A DNA stretch of 64,000 bases from Azotosporobacter soli (GCF_030542965.1 NZ_JAUAOA010000018.1:1-64000); one strand, 5' to 3'; positions 25,762 through 35,284 are shown, numbered from the stretch's first letter. A program made the numbers and translations. The notes: generated by a model from the sequence alone, not told the origin.

Positions 25762-27177
25762 ATGAATTTTGCATACAAAACAAATAAAAGGAAGAGGGTG
25801 GATTCGAAAGTGACTGGCGTGATATTAGCACTTATTGTAACCGTACTGGTCGGCTTTTTGATTGTGAAAAAGTATAAGCCGCAACCTGTTCTCGTCATGG
25901 GCGGGATGATCCTGATGCTCTGTGCGGTCGGTTTCCATTTGGGAACGATCTTGCCGGCGAAAGAAAGTACAGGAGCCGTGTTCTTCGACTTGTTTGAATT
26001 TATCAAGAAGACATTGAGCACGCGAGTTGCCGGATTGGGTCTTAGCATCATGGCGGTGGGCGGATTTGCCCGTTACATGGACCAAATCGGCGCCAGCAAA
26101 GTGCTGGTGCAGCTGGCGATTAAGCCGTTGCGCAAACTGAAGGCTCCATACGTGATGCTTTCCGCTTGCTTTCTGATGGGACAATTCCTCGGTCTGTTCA
26201 TTAACAGCGCGTCCGGACTCGGCATGCTGCTGATGGTGACGATGTTCCCTGTCTTGGTCAGCTTAGGCGTCAGCCGTCTGTCCGCTACGGCGGCGATTGC
26301 GACGACGATGTGCCTGGACTGGAGCCCGACCGATCCCGGCAGCGTGCTGTCGGCGGAAAAAGCAGGCATGAGTATCGGCGTGTACTGGCAGGAATATCAG
26401 GTTCCGGTCGCGCTTACGGTCATGGCGGCTGTTGCCGTTCTTCACTACCTGGTACAGCGTTGGTTCGACCGTCGTGAAGGTCACAAAGTCGAGATCATTG
26501 CTCCGGCCGCAACGCCGGCCGATGCGGAAAAACTTCCGCCGGCCTGGTTTGCTTTATTGCCGATGGTGCCGCTGATCCTGATCTTGACGTTCACGATGGC
26601 CATCAAAGATATCAAGATGGATCTGGTCAATTCGATGCTGATCAGTTTGTTTGTCGCGATGGCCTGCGAATTTATTCGCAGTCGCGATCTGAACAAAGTG
26701 TTCGCCGACATCCAAGTTTTCTTTGACGGCATGGGCATGCAATTTGCTGCAGTCGTCACGCTGGTGGTTTCCGGTGAAGTATTCGCGCAGGGCCTGCGTT
26801 CCGTAGGCGCGATTGACAGCATCATTAGCTCGGCGCAAAACGCCGGCTTTGGCGCTTCCGGCATGATCTTGGTCATGGTCGGGATCATTGCGGTTTGCTC
26901 CGTCGTTATGGGCTCCGGCAATGCGCCGTTCTTCGCGTTTGCGGCATTGGCGCCCGTCGTGGCGGCTAAGATGTCGATTCCTCCGGTCTTGATGCTGTTG
27001 CCGATGCACTTTGGCGCCAGTATCTCACGCGCCGTGTCGCCGATCACGGCGGTCATCGTTGTTACGTCCGGCATCGCGGGCGTATCGCCGTTTGATTTGG
27101 TGAAGCGAACTGCAATTCCGATGGCGGGGGCGCTGATCGTCAACGTGGCTGCGACATTCGTATATTTTTATCGTTAA
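25762..27177 (+). CDS. DcuC-family C4-dicarboxylate-type carrier
   Basis: The 471-residue protein has about twelve membrane segments and resembles DcuC proteins throughout (GLSIMAVGGFARYMDQIGASKVLVQLAIKPL, MCLDWSPTDPGSVLSAEKAGM, VMGSGNAPFFAFAALAP). DcuC carriers export or exchange succinate, fumarate and related dicarboxylates in anaerobes; relatives with other substrates exist. The start is uncertain: ATG 25762 has only a weak GAAAGAG, while GTG 25810, just before the first membrane segment, has GAGGGTGG upstream. It is followed by an intrinsic terminator, so it is monocistronic. Confidence 0.85.
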   Translation: MNFAYKTNKRKRVDSKVTGVILALIVTVLVGFLIVKKYKPQPVLVMGGMILMLCAVGFHLGTILPAKESTGAVFFDLFEFIKKTLSTRVAGLGLSIMAVGGFARYMDQIGASKVLVQLAIKPLRKLKAPYVMLSACFLMGQFLGLFINSASGLGMLLMVTMFPVLVSLGVSRLSATAAIATTMCLDWSPTDPGSVLSAEKAGMSIGVYWQEYQVPVALTVMAAVAVLHYLVQRWFDRREGHKVEIIAPAATPADAEKLPPAWFALLPMVPLILILTFTMAIKDIKMDLVNSMLISLFVAMACEFIRSRDLNKVFADIQVFFDGMGMQFAAVVTLVVSGEVFAQGLRSVGAIDSIISSAQNAGFGASGMILVMVGIIAVCSVVMGSGNAPFFAFAALAPVVAAKMSIPPVLMLLPMHFGASISRAVSPITAVIVVTSGIAGVSPFDLVKRTAIPMAGALIVNVAATFVYFYR

Positions 27178-27187
27178 ACGATCGAAA

Positions 27188-27223
27188 AAATCCTCGGGCA
27201 TTTTTTGCCTGGGGATTTTTTTT
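27188..27223 (+). terminator. Intrinsic terminator after the DcuC-type gene
   Basis: AATCCTCGGGCA pairs (with G-U pairs) with TGCCTGGGGATT, followed by eight T on the plus strand. Confidence 0.85.
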
Positions 27224-27390
27224 GCTCTGATTTTCTTATATTAGAAATAAATTTGAGTTGCAAGAAATATATGTGAATTTAATGGTTGCTATCAGTTGCG
27301 TTTTTGAGGATAATAAGGGGGAGAGAAGAGAGACGGTTTTTAGCTTTGGAAGATAGCTGATGGGGTTGAATGAAGGAGCAGTGTTGGCAA

Positions 27391-28542
27391 ATGAGAGTAC
27401 TGATGTTGAATGAAGTCAAAGAGAATATGATTTTAGAAGAATCTATCAGCAGCCCGGACGGCAATATGGTCTTGGGACAGGGCACCGTCTTAACTACGCA
27501 CTGGATTAGTCGGATGAAGGACTGGGAAATTGACCGGATTAAAGTTACGCTGCCGAAAGCCGAAGAGGCCTTTGACGTTGAAAATTTAGGTGATATGCTA
27601 AAAGATTTGTTGACGAGCAGTCGGGATACTGCGCCGAAGCAGCAAAGCGGTTTAGCAAAATTTAAAGAGACCCGTGATATTATCAAGAAAGACTTGCAGC
27701 GCGTCTTTGTACAAACGCGTTACAGCGGCGAGGTGCCGATTGCAGAAATGCAGCGCTTGACGCTGCTGATCGTGCAAAAGCTGCTGCCGATCAAGGGCGG
27801 CATCTGGTATGTGCATGAACCGGGGCGCGGTGAAGAATATTTATATCGTCATGCGCTCGACGTAGCGGTCTATACCGGTTTATTGGCGACCTGGCTTGGG
27901 CAGTCGGAAAATGAAATCAAAGAAGCGGTCTATGCCGGTCTCTTGCACGATATCGGCAAGAGCCAGGTATATCATGAAATATTGACGAAACCGGAAAAAT
28001 TGAGCGTCAAAGAGACGATGATGGCCAAGGTGCATGTAACGCACAGCTATCGTCTGTTGAATGAATTGCCGGGCGTACCTCCTCATATCTCGAATGCGAT
28101 TTTTCAGCATCATGAGAGACTGAATGGCGAGGGCTATCCGCGCGCGTTGTCTGGTGAGGCCATTTCGCCATTGGCGAGAATGCTGGCGATTGCCGATGTC
28201 TATGATGCGCTGACCAGCGATCGGCCGTATCGTAAGGCGATCTCGCAGCTCAGTGCGGCACAGGTGATGTGGACACAGGAACGAAGCGGACTCGATGAAC
28301 AGCTCCTGATGCTCTTCATCGGCAAGATCAGAGAAAGTTTGCTTAATGAGGAAGTCATCCTGAACGATGGTCGGCGCGCCAAAATCGCCGTGTTTCCGGA
28401 ACTGCCGGAAACGAAGCCAATCTTGGAACTGGCGGATGGAACGATGGTCAATTTGGCGACGGATTCGCATCTTTCGGTGAAGTCCTGGCTCTGGCCAGAT
28501 GGGGCTGTTATCGCCATGCCTGGCGACAGTCCTGGAAAATAG
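27391..28542 (+). CDS. HD-GYP domain protein (probable cyclic di-GMP phosphodiesterase)
   Basis: The 383-residue protein has an N-terminal region typical of HD-GYP proteins (VKENMILEESISSPDGNMVLGQGTVLT). A complete HD-GYP domain at about residues 150-320 follows, with GLLHDIGKSQV, HVTHSYRLL, FQHHERLNGEGYPRAL and IADVYDALTSDRPY. All metal ligands and the GYP motif are present, so hydrolysis of cyclic di-GMP is likely. ATG 27391 fits the family start; an upstream ATG (27370) adds seven residues. It stands alone before spermidine synthase. Confidence 0.92.
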   Translation: MRVLMLNEVKENMILEESISSPDGNMVLGQGTVLTTHWISRMKDWEIDRIKVTLPKAEEAFDVENLGDMLKDLLTSSRDTAPKQQSGLAKFKETRDIIKKDLQRVFVQTRYSGEVPIAEMQRLTLLIVQKLLPIKGGIWYVHEPGRGEEYLYRHALDVAVYTGLLATWLGQSENEIKEAVYAGLLHDIGKSQVYHEILTKPEKLSVKETMMAKVHVTHSYRLLNELPGVPPHISNAIFQHHERLNGEGYPRALSGEAISPLARMLAIADVYDALTSDRPYRKAISQLSAAQVMWTQERSGLDEQLLMLFIGKIRESLLNEEVILNDGRRAKIAVFPELPETKPILELADGTMVNLATDSHLSVKSWLWPDGAVIAMPGDSPGK

Positions 28543-28649
28543 GGCTTTTCTCAAAGGCCGTTTTATGATAAAATTCATTCCTGTATATGGTAGGCCGGAT
28601 GGTCTGCAAAGAGTGTCGCCCCGGAGGGCGAAGCAGGAGGAATGGTAGA

Positions 28650-29486
28650 ATGGATTTATGGTTTACAGAGTTTCAGACGAAGAATCTGGGCATGAAGGTT
28701 CGAGTGAAAGAAACCTTGTATATGGGAAAATCACAGTTTCAGGATGTGGCTGTGATTGATACCGAGCAGTTTGGGCGTATGTTGGTGCTTGATGGTGTGT
28801 TTCAGACATCGATTAAGGATGAGTTCACCTATCACGAAATGATCGCCCATGTACCGATGCTCACCCACCCGAACCCGAAGCGGGTCTTGGTCATTGGCGG
28901 CGGCGACGGCGGTACGATCCGTGAAGTCGTGAAGCATGCCGCGCTGGAAAAAGCGGAAATGGTGGAAATTGACGGCGTTGTGGTCGAAGTTTCCAAACAG
29001 TTCCTGCCGGAAATCAGCGAAGCCTTGCTGAATAACCACCCTAAGGTGGAACTTAAAATTTGCGACGGCATCCAACATATGAAAGATGCGGACGGGATCT
29101 ATGATGTGATCATCGTTGATTGTTCGGATCCGATCGGGCCGGGCGAAGGACTGTTTACCGGCGCTTTCTATAAAGACGTCTATAAGGCTCTGAAGCCGGA
29201 CGGCTTGTTTGTTCAGCAGACGGAATCGCCGTTTTTCCATCAGGAGTTGATTCGTTATCTGCACAAGGAGATTTCCGCCCTTTTCCCAGTCACGCGGATG
29301 TATCTTAGCAATGTGCCGCTCTATCCGGGCGGAATGCATTCGTTTACGATGGGCTCGAAAAAATATGATCCATTAGCGATCGAAGTGCCCGAAACTCCAT
29401 TTGCCACGCGTTATTACAACAAAGACCTTCACAAGACTTGCTTTAGCCTGCCTGGTTTTGTCAAAGATTTGACCGGCAGCAAATAG
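28650..29486 (+). CDS. speE: Spermidine synthase
   Basis: The 278-residue protein matches SpeE across its length, with LWFTEFQTKNLGMKVRVKETLY, GRMLVLDGVFQTSIKDEFTYHEMIAHVP, the GGGDGGTIREV S-adenosyl-binding motif and DVIIVDCSDPIGPGEGLFT. It transfers an aminopropyl group from decarboxylated S-adenosylmethionine to putrescine. ATG 28650 has AGGAGG nine bases upstream; upstream codons are unconserved. No speD lies in the window. The gene ends at a strong bidirectional terminator shared with the convergent aminopeptidase. Confidence 0.96.
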   Translation: MDLWFTEFQTKNLGMKVRVKETLYMGKSQFQDVAVIDTEQFGRMLVLDGVFQTSIKDEFTYHEMIAHVPMLTHPNPKRVLVIGGGDGGTIREVVKHAALEKAEMVEIDGVVVEVSKQFLPEISEALLNNHPKVELKICDGIQHMKDADGIYDVIIVDCSDPIGPGEGLFTGAFYKDVYKALKPDGLFVQQTESPFFHQELIRYLHKEISALFPVTRMYLSNVPLYPGGMHSFTMGSKKYDPLAIEVPETPFATRYYNKDLHKTCFSLPGFVKDLTGSK

Positions 29487-29536
29487 AAATGAAAAAGACA
29501 GCTGCGTTTTTAATAACGCAGCTGTCTTTTTCATTT
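29487..29536. terminator. Bidirectional intrinsic terminator
   Basis: A 22-bp perfect stem (left arm from 29487, right arm to 29536) contains GACAGCTGCGTT/AACGCAGCTGTC flanked by A- and T-tracts. It touches both the speE stop and the stop of the convergent aminopeptidase gene. Confidence 0.93.
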
Positions 29537-30649
29537 CTATGCGAGTGCTTCCGGATTCAGTCCGGCAAGTTCGTCAATTACGAAACGTCCGTCTTTGCGG
29601 ATCAGGCGGTCATCGAACCAAATTTCGCCGCCGCCGCATTCTGCGGTCTGGATGCAGACGAGATCCCAATGCACAGCGGAGCGGTTACCGTTATCGGCGG
29701 TTTTGTATGCGTTGCCCGGTGTAAAGTGAAAGCTGCCTTTGATTTTTTCATCGAATAGCGTATCTTTCATTGCCGTCGTAATATGCGGGTGGATGCCGAG
29801 CGCAAATTCGCCGATATAGCGGGCGCCGGGATCGGTGTCGAGGACTTGATTGATGCCTGCCGTATTATTGGCGCTGGCTTTGACGATTTTTCCCTCTTTG
29901 AATTCGAAGCAGATGTTTTCATAGGTGACGCCCTGATAAACAGACGGCGTATTGTAGGATAGCGTGCCGTTGATCGAATCCTTGACGGGTGCGGTGTAGA
30001 CCTCGCCGTCGGGAATATTGCGCAAGCCGCAGCATTTGACGGCGGGAATGTCTTTGATCGAAAACGCCAGATCGGTGCCGGGGCCGACGATGCGCACGCG
30101 ATCGGTCTGGTCAAGAAGCTTAACCAGCGGCTCCATCGCCAGCGACATTTTTTGATAGTCGAGATTGCATACGTCAAAATAAAAATCAGCGAAGGCTTCG
30201 CTGCTCATGTTGGCCAGTTGCGCCATTGCGGCGTTAGGGTAACGTAAAACGCACCATTTGGTCTGGTTCACGCGCAGTTCGGAATGAACCGGGTGCCACC
30301 AATGACGTTGGTATAGGTCCATTTGCGAGCCTGGCACATCCGACAATTCACTGGCGTTGAAACCGGCACGCAGGCCGATATACGCATCCATTTCTTTCAT
30401 ACGGGCGGCTTCCCAAGCGGCGATGCTGTCGAGTTGTTCGCTTGTGGCGCCAAGCAGCAGGGCGCGTTGGATCGCATTGTTTTTGATGGTTACGAACGGC
30501 AGACCACCAGCCTGATAGGCTTCTGCCACAAGGGCCTTGACCAAAGGAAGTCCGTCGTCGTAGACTTCGATCAGCACTTTTTCGCCCGGCTGCAGTGATA
30601 CGGAATAGTGGATTAGGTTTTTAGCAAGTGTCTTGATACGGGGATCCAT
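29537..30649 (-). CDS. Aminopeptidase, M29 family
   Basis: The 370-residue protein resembles thermophilic-type M29 aminopeptidases (AmpS/AmpT). It begins DPRIKTLAKNLIHYSVSLQPGEKVLIEVYD and contains ELSDVPGSQMDLYQ, the metal-site segments PDGEVYTAPVKDSINGTL and GEFALGIHPHITTAM, and a C-terminal SAVHWDLVCIQT. M29 enzymes use a two-metal site to release N-terminal amino acids in the cytoplasm. It is monocistronic, with GGAGGAATTGCT upstream of its ATG. Confidence 0.93.
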   Translation of the reverse strand: MDPRIKTLAKNLIHYSVSLQPGEKVLIEVYDDGLPLVKALVAEAYQAGGLPFVTIKNNAIQRALLLGATSEQLDSIAAWEAARMKEMDAYIGLRAGFNASELSDVPGSQMDLYQRHWWHPVHSELRVNQTKWCVLRYPNAAMAQLANMSSEAFADFYFDVCNLDYQKMSLAMEPLVKLLDQTDRVRIVGPGTDLAFSIKDIPAVKCCGLRNIPDGEVYTAPVKDSINGTLSYNTPSVYQGVTYENICFEFKEGKIVKASANNTAGINQVLDTDPGARYIGEFALGIHPHITTAMKDTLFDEKIKGSFHFTPGNAYKTADNGNRSAVHWDLVCIQTAECGGGEIWFDDRLIRKDGRFVIDELAGLNPEALA

Positions 30650-30742
30650 AGCAATTCCTCCTTTTATGACAAACGAGTAACACTGACTCTAGTATAGTAG
30701 ATAAGTCCTGATTTTAAAATGCAGTTTTTTTATGAAAACCTA

Positions 30743-30771
30743 TTGCGATTCTTTGTGCACTTTGCTATAAT
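30743..30771 (+). promoter_or_regulatory. Promoter of the tRNA operon
   Basis: TTGCGA, 17 bases and TATAAT lie 12 bases upstream of the first tRNA base, suiting a stable-RNA promoter. Confidence 0.75.
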
Positions 30772-30783
30772 TATCAATGTCGT

Positions 30784-30859
30784 TCCTCGGTAGCTCAGCT
30801 GGTAGAGCAATCGGCTGTTAACCGATCGGTCGTAGGTTCGAGTCCTACCCGGGGAGCCA
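30784..30859 (+). tRNA. tRNA-Asn(GTT)
   Basis: The cloverleaf is complete: acceptor TCCTCGG pairs with CCGGGGA, the anticodon loop contains GTT, the T-arm has GGTTCGAGTCC, and CCA is encoded. It is the first of three tRNAs in one transcript. Confidence 0.97.
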
Positions 30860-30860
30860 T

Positions 30861-30935
30861 GGCCCGTTGGTCAAGCGGTTAAGACACCGCCCTTTCACGG
30901 CGGTATCAAGGGTTCGAATCCCTTACGGGTCACCA
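30861..30935 (+). tRNA. tRNA-Glu(TTC)
   Basis: Acceptor GGCCCGT pairs with ACGGGTC, the anticodon in the CTTTCAC loop is TTC, the T-arm has GGTTCGAATCC, and CCA is encoded. One base separates it from tRNA-Asn. Confidence 0.97.
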
Positions 30936-30942
30936 ATATTGC

Positions 30943-31018
<76 letters not shown>

Positions 31019-31026
31019 TAACGAAC

Positions 31027-31058
31027 AAGCTTTTGGATAGCATCCGAAAGCTTTTTTT
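31027..31058 (+). terminator. Intrinsic terminator of the tRNA operon
   Basis: AAGCTTTTGGAT pairs with ATCCGAAAGCTT around a short loop, followed by a T-run. Confidence 0.88.
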
Positions 31059-31168
31059 TAGTGCAAATGAGCTTAAACATCACTAATTTGTCGAGTTTAG
31101 GCAGAAGATAGCAGGAAATGACGGAAAGTTGACGAAATTTTCATTCGTAGGGATGTGAGGTGTAAACG

Positions 31169-32821
31169 GTGGAAAATGGCGTGAGTCGCAAGACAATGAT
31201 ACGGTTGCTTTTGCTGGTACTTGGAATTGCGCTGCTCTGCACGATGGCAGTGCAGTTTTACAATAGCCAATATCGGCAGGTTATGCGTCAGGAACGCGTG
31301 CGTTTGCAAACGATGCAACGGCAGATCGAAGCCGAAGTGGCGATGCGCTTGATGGCGCTGCAGACTTTGGCCAGCGATGAAGGGATCTGGGAACTGGAGC
31401 CGCAACATGTGGCTAATGGGCTGAAAAGGCCGCAGCAATTATTAGGTTTTTTACATATGACGATCTACAATCGGGCAGGAACCATTTTGGCGCAGACGAT
31501 GCCTCCGACTGCGCGCGCCAATGTCGATGATGATCGACAATATATCGATTTGGTTTTAAAGAATGGGCGTCCGATGGTCACGGAACTGCGCCGTGACAAG
31601 GTGACGGGCGCGAATTATTTCAGTTGGTTGGCGCCGATTTTTGATGCGCAGCAAAAAGTCAATGGCGTGATCATCGCGGACATGGCCGCGCAGGAAATGA
31701 CGCGCTGGCTGCCGGAGGACAAGCTTGTGCCGGGTGAGCACTTGTTTGTACGCGATGACCAGGGCCAGTTCATCTATCATCCGGGTAATGCCGCGCCGCA
31801 AAGCGAGCAAGAGGCGCAGTGGCTGACGCAGGATCAGGGATTGGCGCTTCGCCTCGGAAACGATGGAACCTTGATCGTTCGCCGAGTGGAAGAGGAAAGG
31901 CTTTACTTATATGCGCATCTCGAGAATGCGCCGTGGCAATTTGTTTTGGCATCGACGATGCAGCGGATTTATTTGCAGGTTTTTTGGCAATCCATCTATC
32001 AGGTCGTTTTCTTTCTCTTGGTCATCGTCTTGATCCTCTTATTGTACCGGTATTTGCAGCAGGGGCAGCTTTATGAGGAAAACATGCGGCGCATGCGTTT
32101 GGAGCGCTTGCTGAGCGTAAATCAAATGGCCGCCGGACTGGCGCATGAGATACGAAATCCCTTGACCACAATCAAAGGTTTTGTTCAACTGCGGCTGCAA
32201 CGTTCCAAGCTGCAAGGCGAACAGGATGAGCATTTCCAAATCATTCTTGGCGAGATTGAACGTCTCGACAAATTGGTCGGCGAGTTTCAACAATTAACCA
32301 AGCCGATGGAAAATCCGCGCTTTGTCCGTTTGGACTTAGGACGATTGGTGACGGATGTGCTCTTGCTGATGGGGCCGCAAGGCGTGGCGAAAAAGGTGAG
32401 GATCATCGTCAAGCCGATGGGGCTGCCGTCCGGCGCGCCGGTCTATATGGACGTCGCGGATGCGCTGACTGCCCGTCTGCGCTGTGAGATCATCGGCGAC
32501 GAAAGTCAGTTGAAGCAGGTCGTCATCAATCTGGTGAAGAATGCGATCGAGTCGGTTGATGAAGGCGGTTGCGTCGAGGTCGGCGTAGGGATGCAGGAGG
32601 GGATGGCCGCTCTTGTCGTGCGTGACGACGGCGCGGGCATGACGAGCGAAGTCGTCGCGCGGCTCGGCACGCCGTTCTTTACGACAAAGAATGACGGCAA
32701 TGGCCTGGGGCTGTCCATCAGTTATAATATCGTCGAAAATCATGGCGGACGCGTAGTCGTGAAAAGTCAGCCGGGACGAGGTGCGGTTTTCATCGTCCTG
32801 TTGCCGTTGGCTGACCGATAA
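31169..32821 (+). CDS. Membrane-bound sensor histidine kinase (orphan)
   Basis: The 550-residue protein has an N-terminal membrane segment (MIRLLLLVLGIALLCTMAVQF), an extracytoplasmic Cache-like sensor of about 240 residues and a second membrane segment near residue 275 (VVFFLLVIVLILLLY). A HisKA box with the phospho-acceptor His (AAGLAHEIRNPLTTIKGF) and a HATPase domain (VKNAIESVDEG, DDGAGMTSEV, GNGLGLSISYNIV) follow. The layout resembles KinB/NtrB-type kinases that feed a phosphorelay. No response regulator is adjacent. GTG 31169 has GAGG eight bases upstream. Confidence 0.92.
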   Translation: MENGVSRKTMIRLLLLVLGIALLCTMAVQFYNSQYRQVMRQERVRLQTMQRQIEAEVAMRLMALQTLASDEGIWELEPQHVANGLKRPQQLLGFLHMTIYNRAGTILAQTMPPTARANVDDDRQYIDLVLKNGRPMVTELRRDKVTGANYFSWLAPIFDAQQKVNGVIIADMAAQEMTRWLPEDKLVPGEHLFVRDDQGQFIYHPGNAAPQSEQEAQWLTQDQGLALRLGNDGTLIVRRVEEERLYLYAHLENAPWQFVLASTMQRIYLQVFWQSIYQVVFFLLVIVLILLLYRYLQQGQLYEENMRRMRLERLLSVNQMAAGLAHEIRNPLTTIKGFVQLRLQRSKLQGEQDEHFQIILGEIERLDKLVGEFQQLTKPMENPRFVRLDLGRLVTDVLLLMGPQGVAKKVRIIVKPMGLPSGAPVYMDVADALTARLRCEIIGDESQLKQVVINLVKNAIESVDEGGCVEVGVGMQEGMAALVVRDDGAGMTSEVVARLGTPFFTTKNDGNGLGLSISYNIVENHGGRVVVKSQPGRGAVFIVLLPLADR

Positions 32822-32823
32822 GA

Positions 32824-32870
32824 AAAACCCGGTTTGCAGCATCCAAGAGGAGGCGTGCAGACCGGGTTTG
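32824..32870. terminator. Bidirectional terminator-like hairpin
   Basis: AAACCCGGT pairs with ACCGGGTTT, and TGCA pairs with TGCA inside, with a purine-rich loop. It separates the kinase gene from the convergent LUD-protein gene. Confidence 0.75.
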
Positions 32871-32873
32871 CCT

Positions 32874-33515
32874 TTAAAAACCTAATTCTTCGCCGATGAT
32901 GATGACGGAGATGTCGCTGCTTAACGGTTGTTTATGCAAGATCGACGTGATCGTGCAGATCCGGCTGGCGCCTTGGCAGTCGCTGCATTGGCCGGTGGTC
33001 ACGCAAGGATTGGGGCGATTAAGACGCTTGTTGTTGAGCGGTGCAGCCAAAAGGCGAATGCGTTCCTGTGCGGCAGCTATATTCGGTACGATCTTGTTCG
33101 CGCCGGTTACGACGAAGACTTTGCCGGGGCCGAACGTCATTGCTGCGACGCGGTTTCCGGCGCCGTCGACGTTGACCAGTTCGCCGTTTAACGTCAGAGC
33201 ATTCGTACTGGTGAGAAAGATGTCACAGGTCAGTTGCTGACGGCGAATGGCTAAACTTTCTTCCGGACTCAAGCCGGGCTTGTTGTGATTCAAGAGGTGC
33301 TGGCCGCGTTCTTCCAGGGCGGCGATCAGGCCGATTTCCTGCAGCGTCCACGAACCGGCAACGCCGACAGTGGCCGAAAGCGGGATCGCTTCCAAAAGTT
33401 CGGCGACGGCCGGAGCGGCTGTCGCGTGGTAGCAGGCCTTAAAGCGATTGGCTTGCAGTGCGCTCACGGTACGAAGCGAAAGTGTTTCATTATGCCAGGG
33501 TTGAAATGGATTCAT
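32874..33515 (-). CDS. LUD-domain protein (LutC/DUF162-like)
   Basis: The 213-residue protein resembles the single-domain LUD (lactate-utilisation) family. Recognisable segments are TVGVAGSWTLQEIGLIAALEERG, CDIFLTSTNALTLNGELVNVDGAGNRVAAMTFGP and KVFVVTGANKIV. A C-terminal Cys group (CVTTGQCSDCQGASRIC) suggests metal or Fe-S binding. Members are often annotated as lactate-utilisation proteins, but free-standing copies like this have no proven reaction. AAGGAGG seven bases upstream fixes the ATG. No lutA or lutB lies nearby. Confidence 0.85.
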   Translation of the reverse strand: MNPFQPWHNETLSLRTVSALQANRFKACYHATAAPAVAELLEAIPLSATVGVAGSWTLQEIGLIAALEERGQHLLNHNKPGLSPEESLAIRRQQLTCDIFLTSTNALTLNGELVNVDGAGNRVAAMTFGPGKVFVVTGANKIVPNIAAAQERIRLLAAPLNNKRLNRPNPCVTTGQCSDCQGASRICTITSILHKQPLSSDISVIIIGEELGF

Positions 33516-33665
33516 GGCGAAACCTCCTTGTAAATTACAATGCTTTTTATGCTAAAGGTTCGCAACAGCAGAAGAATAATCCTTCCGACGAAGGGGCATT
33601 GCGAAAAAAGTAACGAAAAAAACAGGAATTAATGCTTTAGTTGACGTATTATCTAAATTTATGGG

Positions 33666-34679
33666 GTGATGCGAGTGCAGTTAGGACAGCTGAGAATAAC
33701 TTTGGTCACATTTACGGTGATCTTGGCGGTCGGCATAGCCGGAATGATGCTGATAGAACACTTGTCGTTTATTGATGCGACATATATGGCGATTGCAACG
33801 GTGGCGACCGTTGGTTACGGCGATATTGTGCCCAAAACGATTCCCGGAAAAATTTTCACTTCACTTTTTATTTTAGCCGGGGTTGGTATGTCGTTATATA
33901 CGTTTACATTGGTCGTCAGCATGTCCATCGAAGGACGTTTAAAAGATATTTTTGGGAGGAAAGAAATGGACAGACGGATTGCCGGATTGCAGAATCATAT
34001 TATTGTTTGCGGCGCGGGACGGGTTGGCTCGAATGTCATTAAGAATCTGCAGCAGGAAGGCCAGACGTTTGTGGTGATTGAAAAGGATCAGGAGCGCTTT
34101 GACGGATTATGTGAACGGAAAATCCTGGCGATCCACGGCGATTCGACGTTGGATGAAGTGATCCTGCGCGCCGGATTGATGAATGCGCAGGGGATCATAA
34201 CGGCGCTGTCGCATGACGCGGATAATGTGTATGTGACGCTGACCGCCAAAAGCTTGAATCCCGGCATTCATATTGTAGCGCGGGCCGATCGGCCGGAAGC
34301 GGAAGAAAAGCTGCGCCGCGCGGGTGCGGACACGGTCATCTTCCCCTCGGTCATGGGCGGGCGGCAAATGGTGTCGGCGATGACGCGACCGGTCATCACG
34401 GATTTTGTCGAAAACCTCTTTTACAATCAGGATCTGCATATGGACATCGCAGAGATTGTAGTTAGTATGGATTCTGAATTGGTGGGCAAGACATTTTTAG
34501 AAAGCGACATTAAAGGCCGCTACGATTCTATTGTTGTCGCGATCAAGCGGGGCGATCAGGTGATCACCAATCCACGCGCCAGCGATATCATTTGCGGCGG
34601 CGACATCATGATCGTATTGGGGCAGCGGGAACCGTTAAGCCGTTTGAATCAACTGGCGGTCGGACATTCGGCCGGTTAA
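33666..34679 (+). CDS. Potassium channel with RCK/TrkA-N regulatory domains
   Basis: The 337-residue protein has two membrane helices around a K+ selectivity filter (TVATVGYGDIVP, about residue 48). A TrkA-N Rossmann domain at about residues 112-230 (HIIVCGAGRVGSNVIKNL, then VIEKDQERFD) and a TrkA-C domain follow. The architecture is that of MthK-like ligand-gated channels. An internal Met-rich start near residue 100 (GRKEMDRRIAGLQN), as used in MthK to make free RCK subunits, is possible. Start choice between GTG 33666 and GTG 33675 is open. The nadR gene follows after 12 bases. Confidence 0.9.
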   Translation: MMRVQLGQLRITLVTFTVILAVGIAGMMLIEHLSFIDATYMAIATVATVGYGDIVPKTIPGKIFTSLFILAGVGMSLYTFTLVVSMSIEGRLKDIFGRKEMDRRIAGLQNHIIVCGAGRVGSNVIKNLQQEGQTFVVIEKDQERFDGLCERKILAIHGDSTLDEVILRAGLMNAQGIITALSHDADNVYVTLTAKSLNPGIHIVARADRPEAEEKLRRAGADTVIFPSVMGGRQMVSAMTRPVITDFVENLFYNQDLHMDIAEIVVSMDSELVGKTFLESDIKGRYDSIVVAIKRGDQVITNPRASDIICGGDIMIVLGQREPLSRLNQLAVGHSAG

Positions 34680-34691
34680 GGAGGAGAATGG

Positions 34692-35207
34692 ATGGATGCG
34701 AAGCAGAGAAGGCAAGAATTACTTCGTTTATTAGAGAAAGCAACGACTCCGCTTACCGGAACGCAATTGGCGCGCGAATTAGGCGTCAGTCGCCAGGTTA
34801 TTGTCGGTGACTTTGCACTCTTGCGAGCCACCGGTGCGGAAGTATACGCAACGCCGCAGGGCTATTTGCTGCCGAAGCGATCCGTCGCGCAAGTGGTCTC
34901 GGCGACATTGGCCTGTAAGCATGCCCGGGAGCGGCTGCATGAAGAGTTGGCCATCATCATCGATAACGGCGGTAAGGTTGTCGACGTCGTGGTGGAACAC
35001 CCGCTCTACGGCGAGATCAAGGCGACGCTGATGCTGTCGACCCGGCGCGAGCTGAATCAGTTCCTGGCACAGCTTTCCGAGAGCAATGCCGAGCCGCTGT
35101 CGGCGATTACCGACGGCGTTCACCTGCATACGGTGGAAGTTCCGGATGCAGAGACATTGGAGCGGATAAAGCACGAGTTGAAAGAAAAAGGAATCTTACT
35201 GAACTGA
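34692..35207 (+). CDS. NAD-biosynthesis transcription repressor (NadR/NiaR-type, HTH_11 plus 3H domain)
   Basis: The 171-residue protein has an N-terminal winged helix (about residues 5-60, TPLTGTQLARELGVSRQVIVGDFALLR) and a C-terminal 3H domain with conserved His residues (EHPLYGEIKATLML and TDGVHLHTVEVP). In Firmicutes and Thermotoga, NiaR proteins of this type bind nicotinate-family ligands and repress nad genes. AAGGAGG seven bases upstream fixes the ATG. It ends with its own terminator just before the nadA promoter, which it probably controls. Confidence 0.93.
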   Translation: MDAKQRRQELLRLLEKATTPLTGTQLARELGVSRQVIVGDFALLRATGAEVYATPQGYLLPKRSVAQVVSATLACKHARERLHEELAIIIDNGGKVVDVVVEHPLYGEIKATLMLSTRRELNQFLAQLSESNAEPLSAITDGVHLHTVEVPDAETLERIKHELKEKGILLN

Positions 35208-35220
35208 ATAAGAAGAAGGC

Positions 35221-35266
35221 GCGTCGTCTCGAACAAGCGAAGAACTTGTCCAGAGACGACGTTTTT
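35221..35266 (+). terminator. Intrinsic terminator after nadR
   Basis: CGTCGTCTC pairs with GAGACGACG, with AACAAG/CTTGT inside, followed by TTTTTCTTTTC. Confidence 0.9.
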
Positions 35267-35284
35267 CTTTTCTCTCAGGCAAGA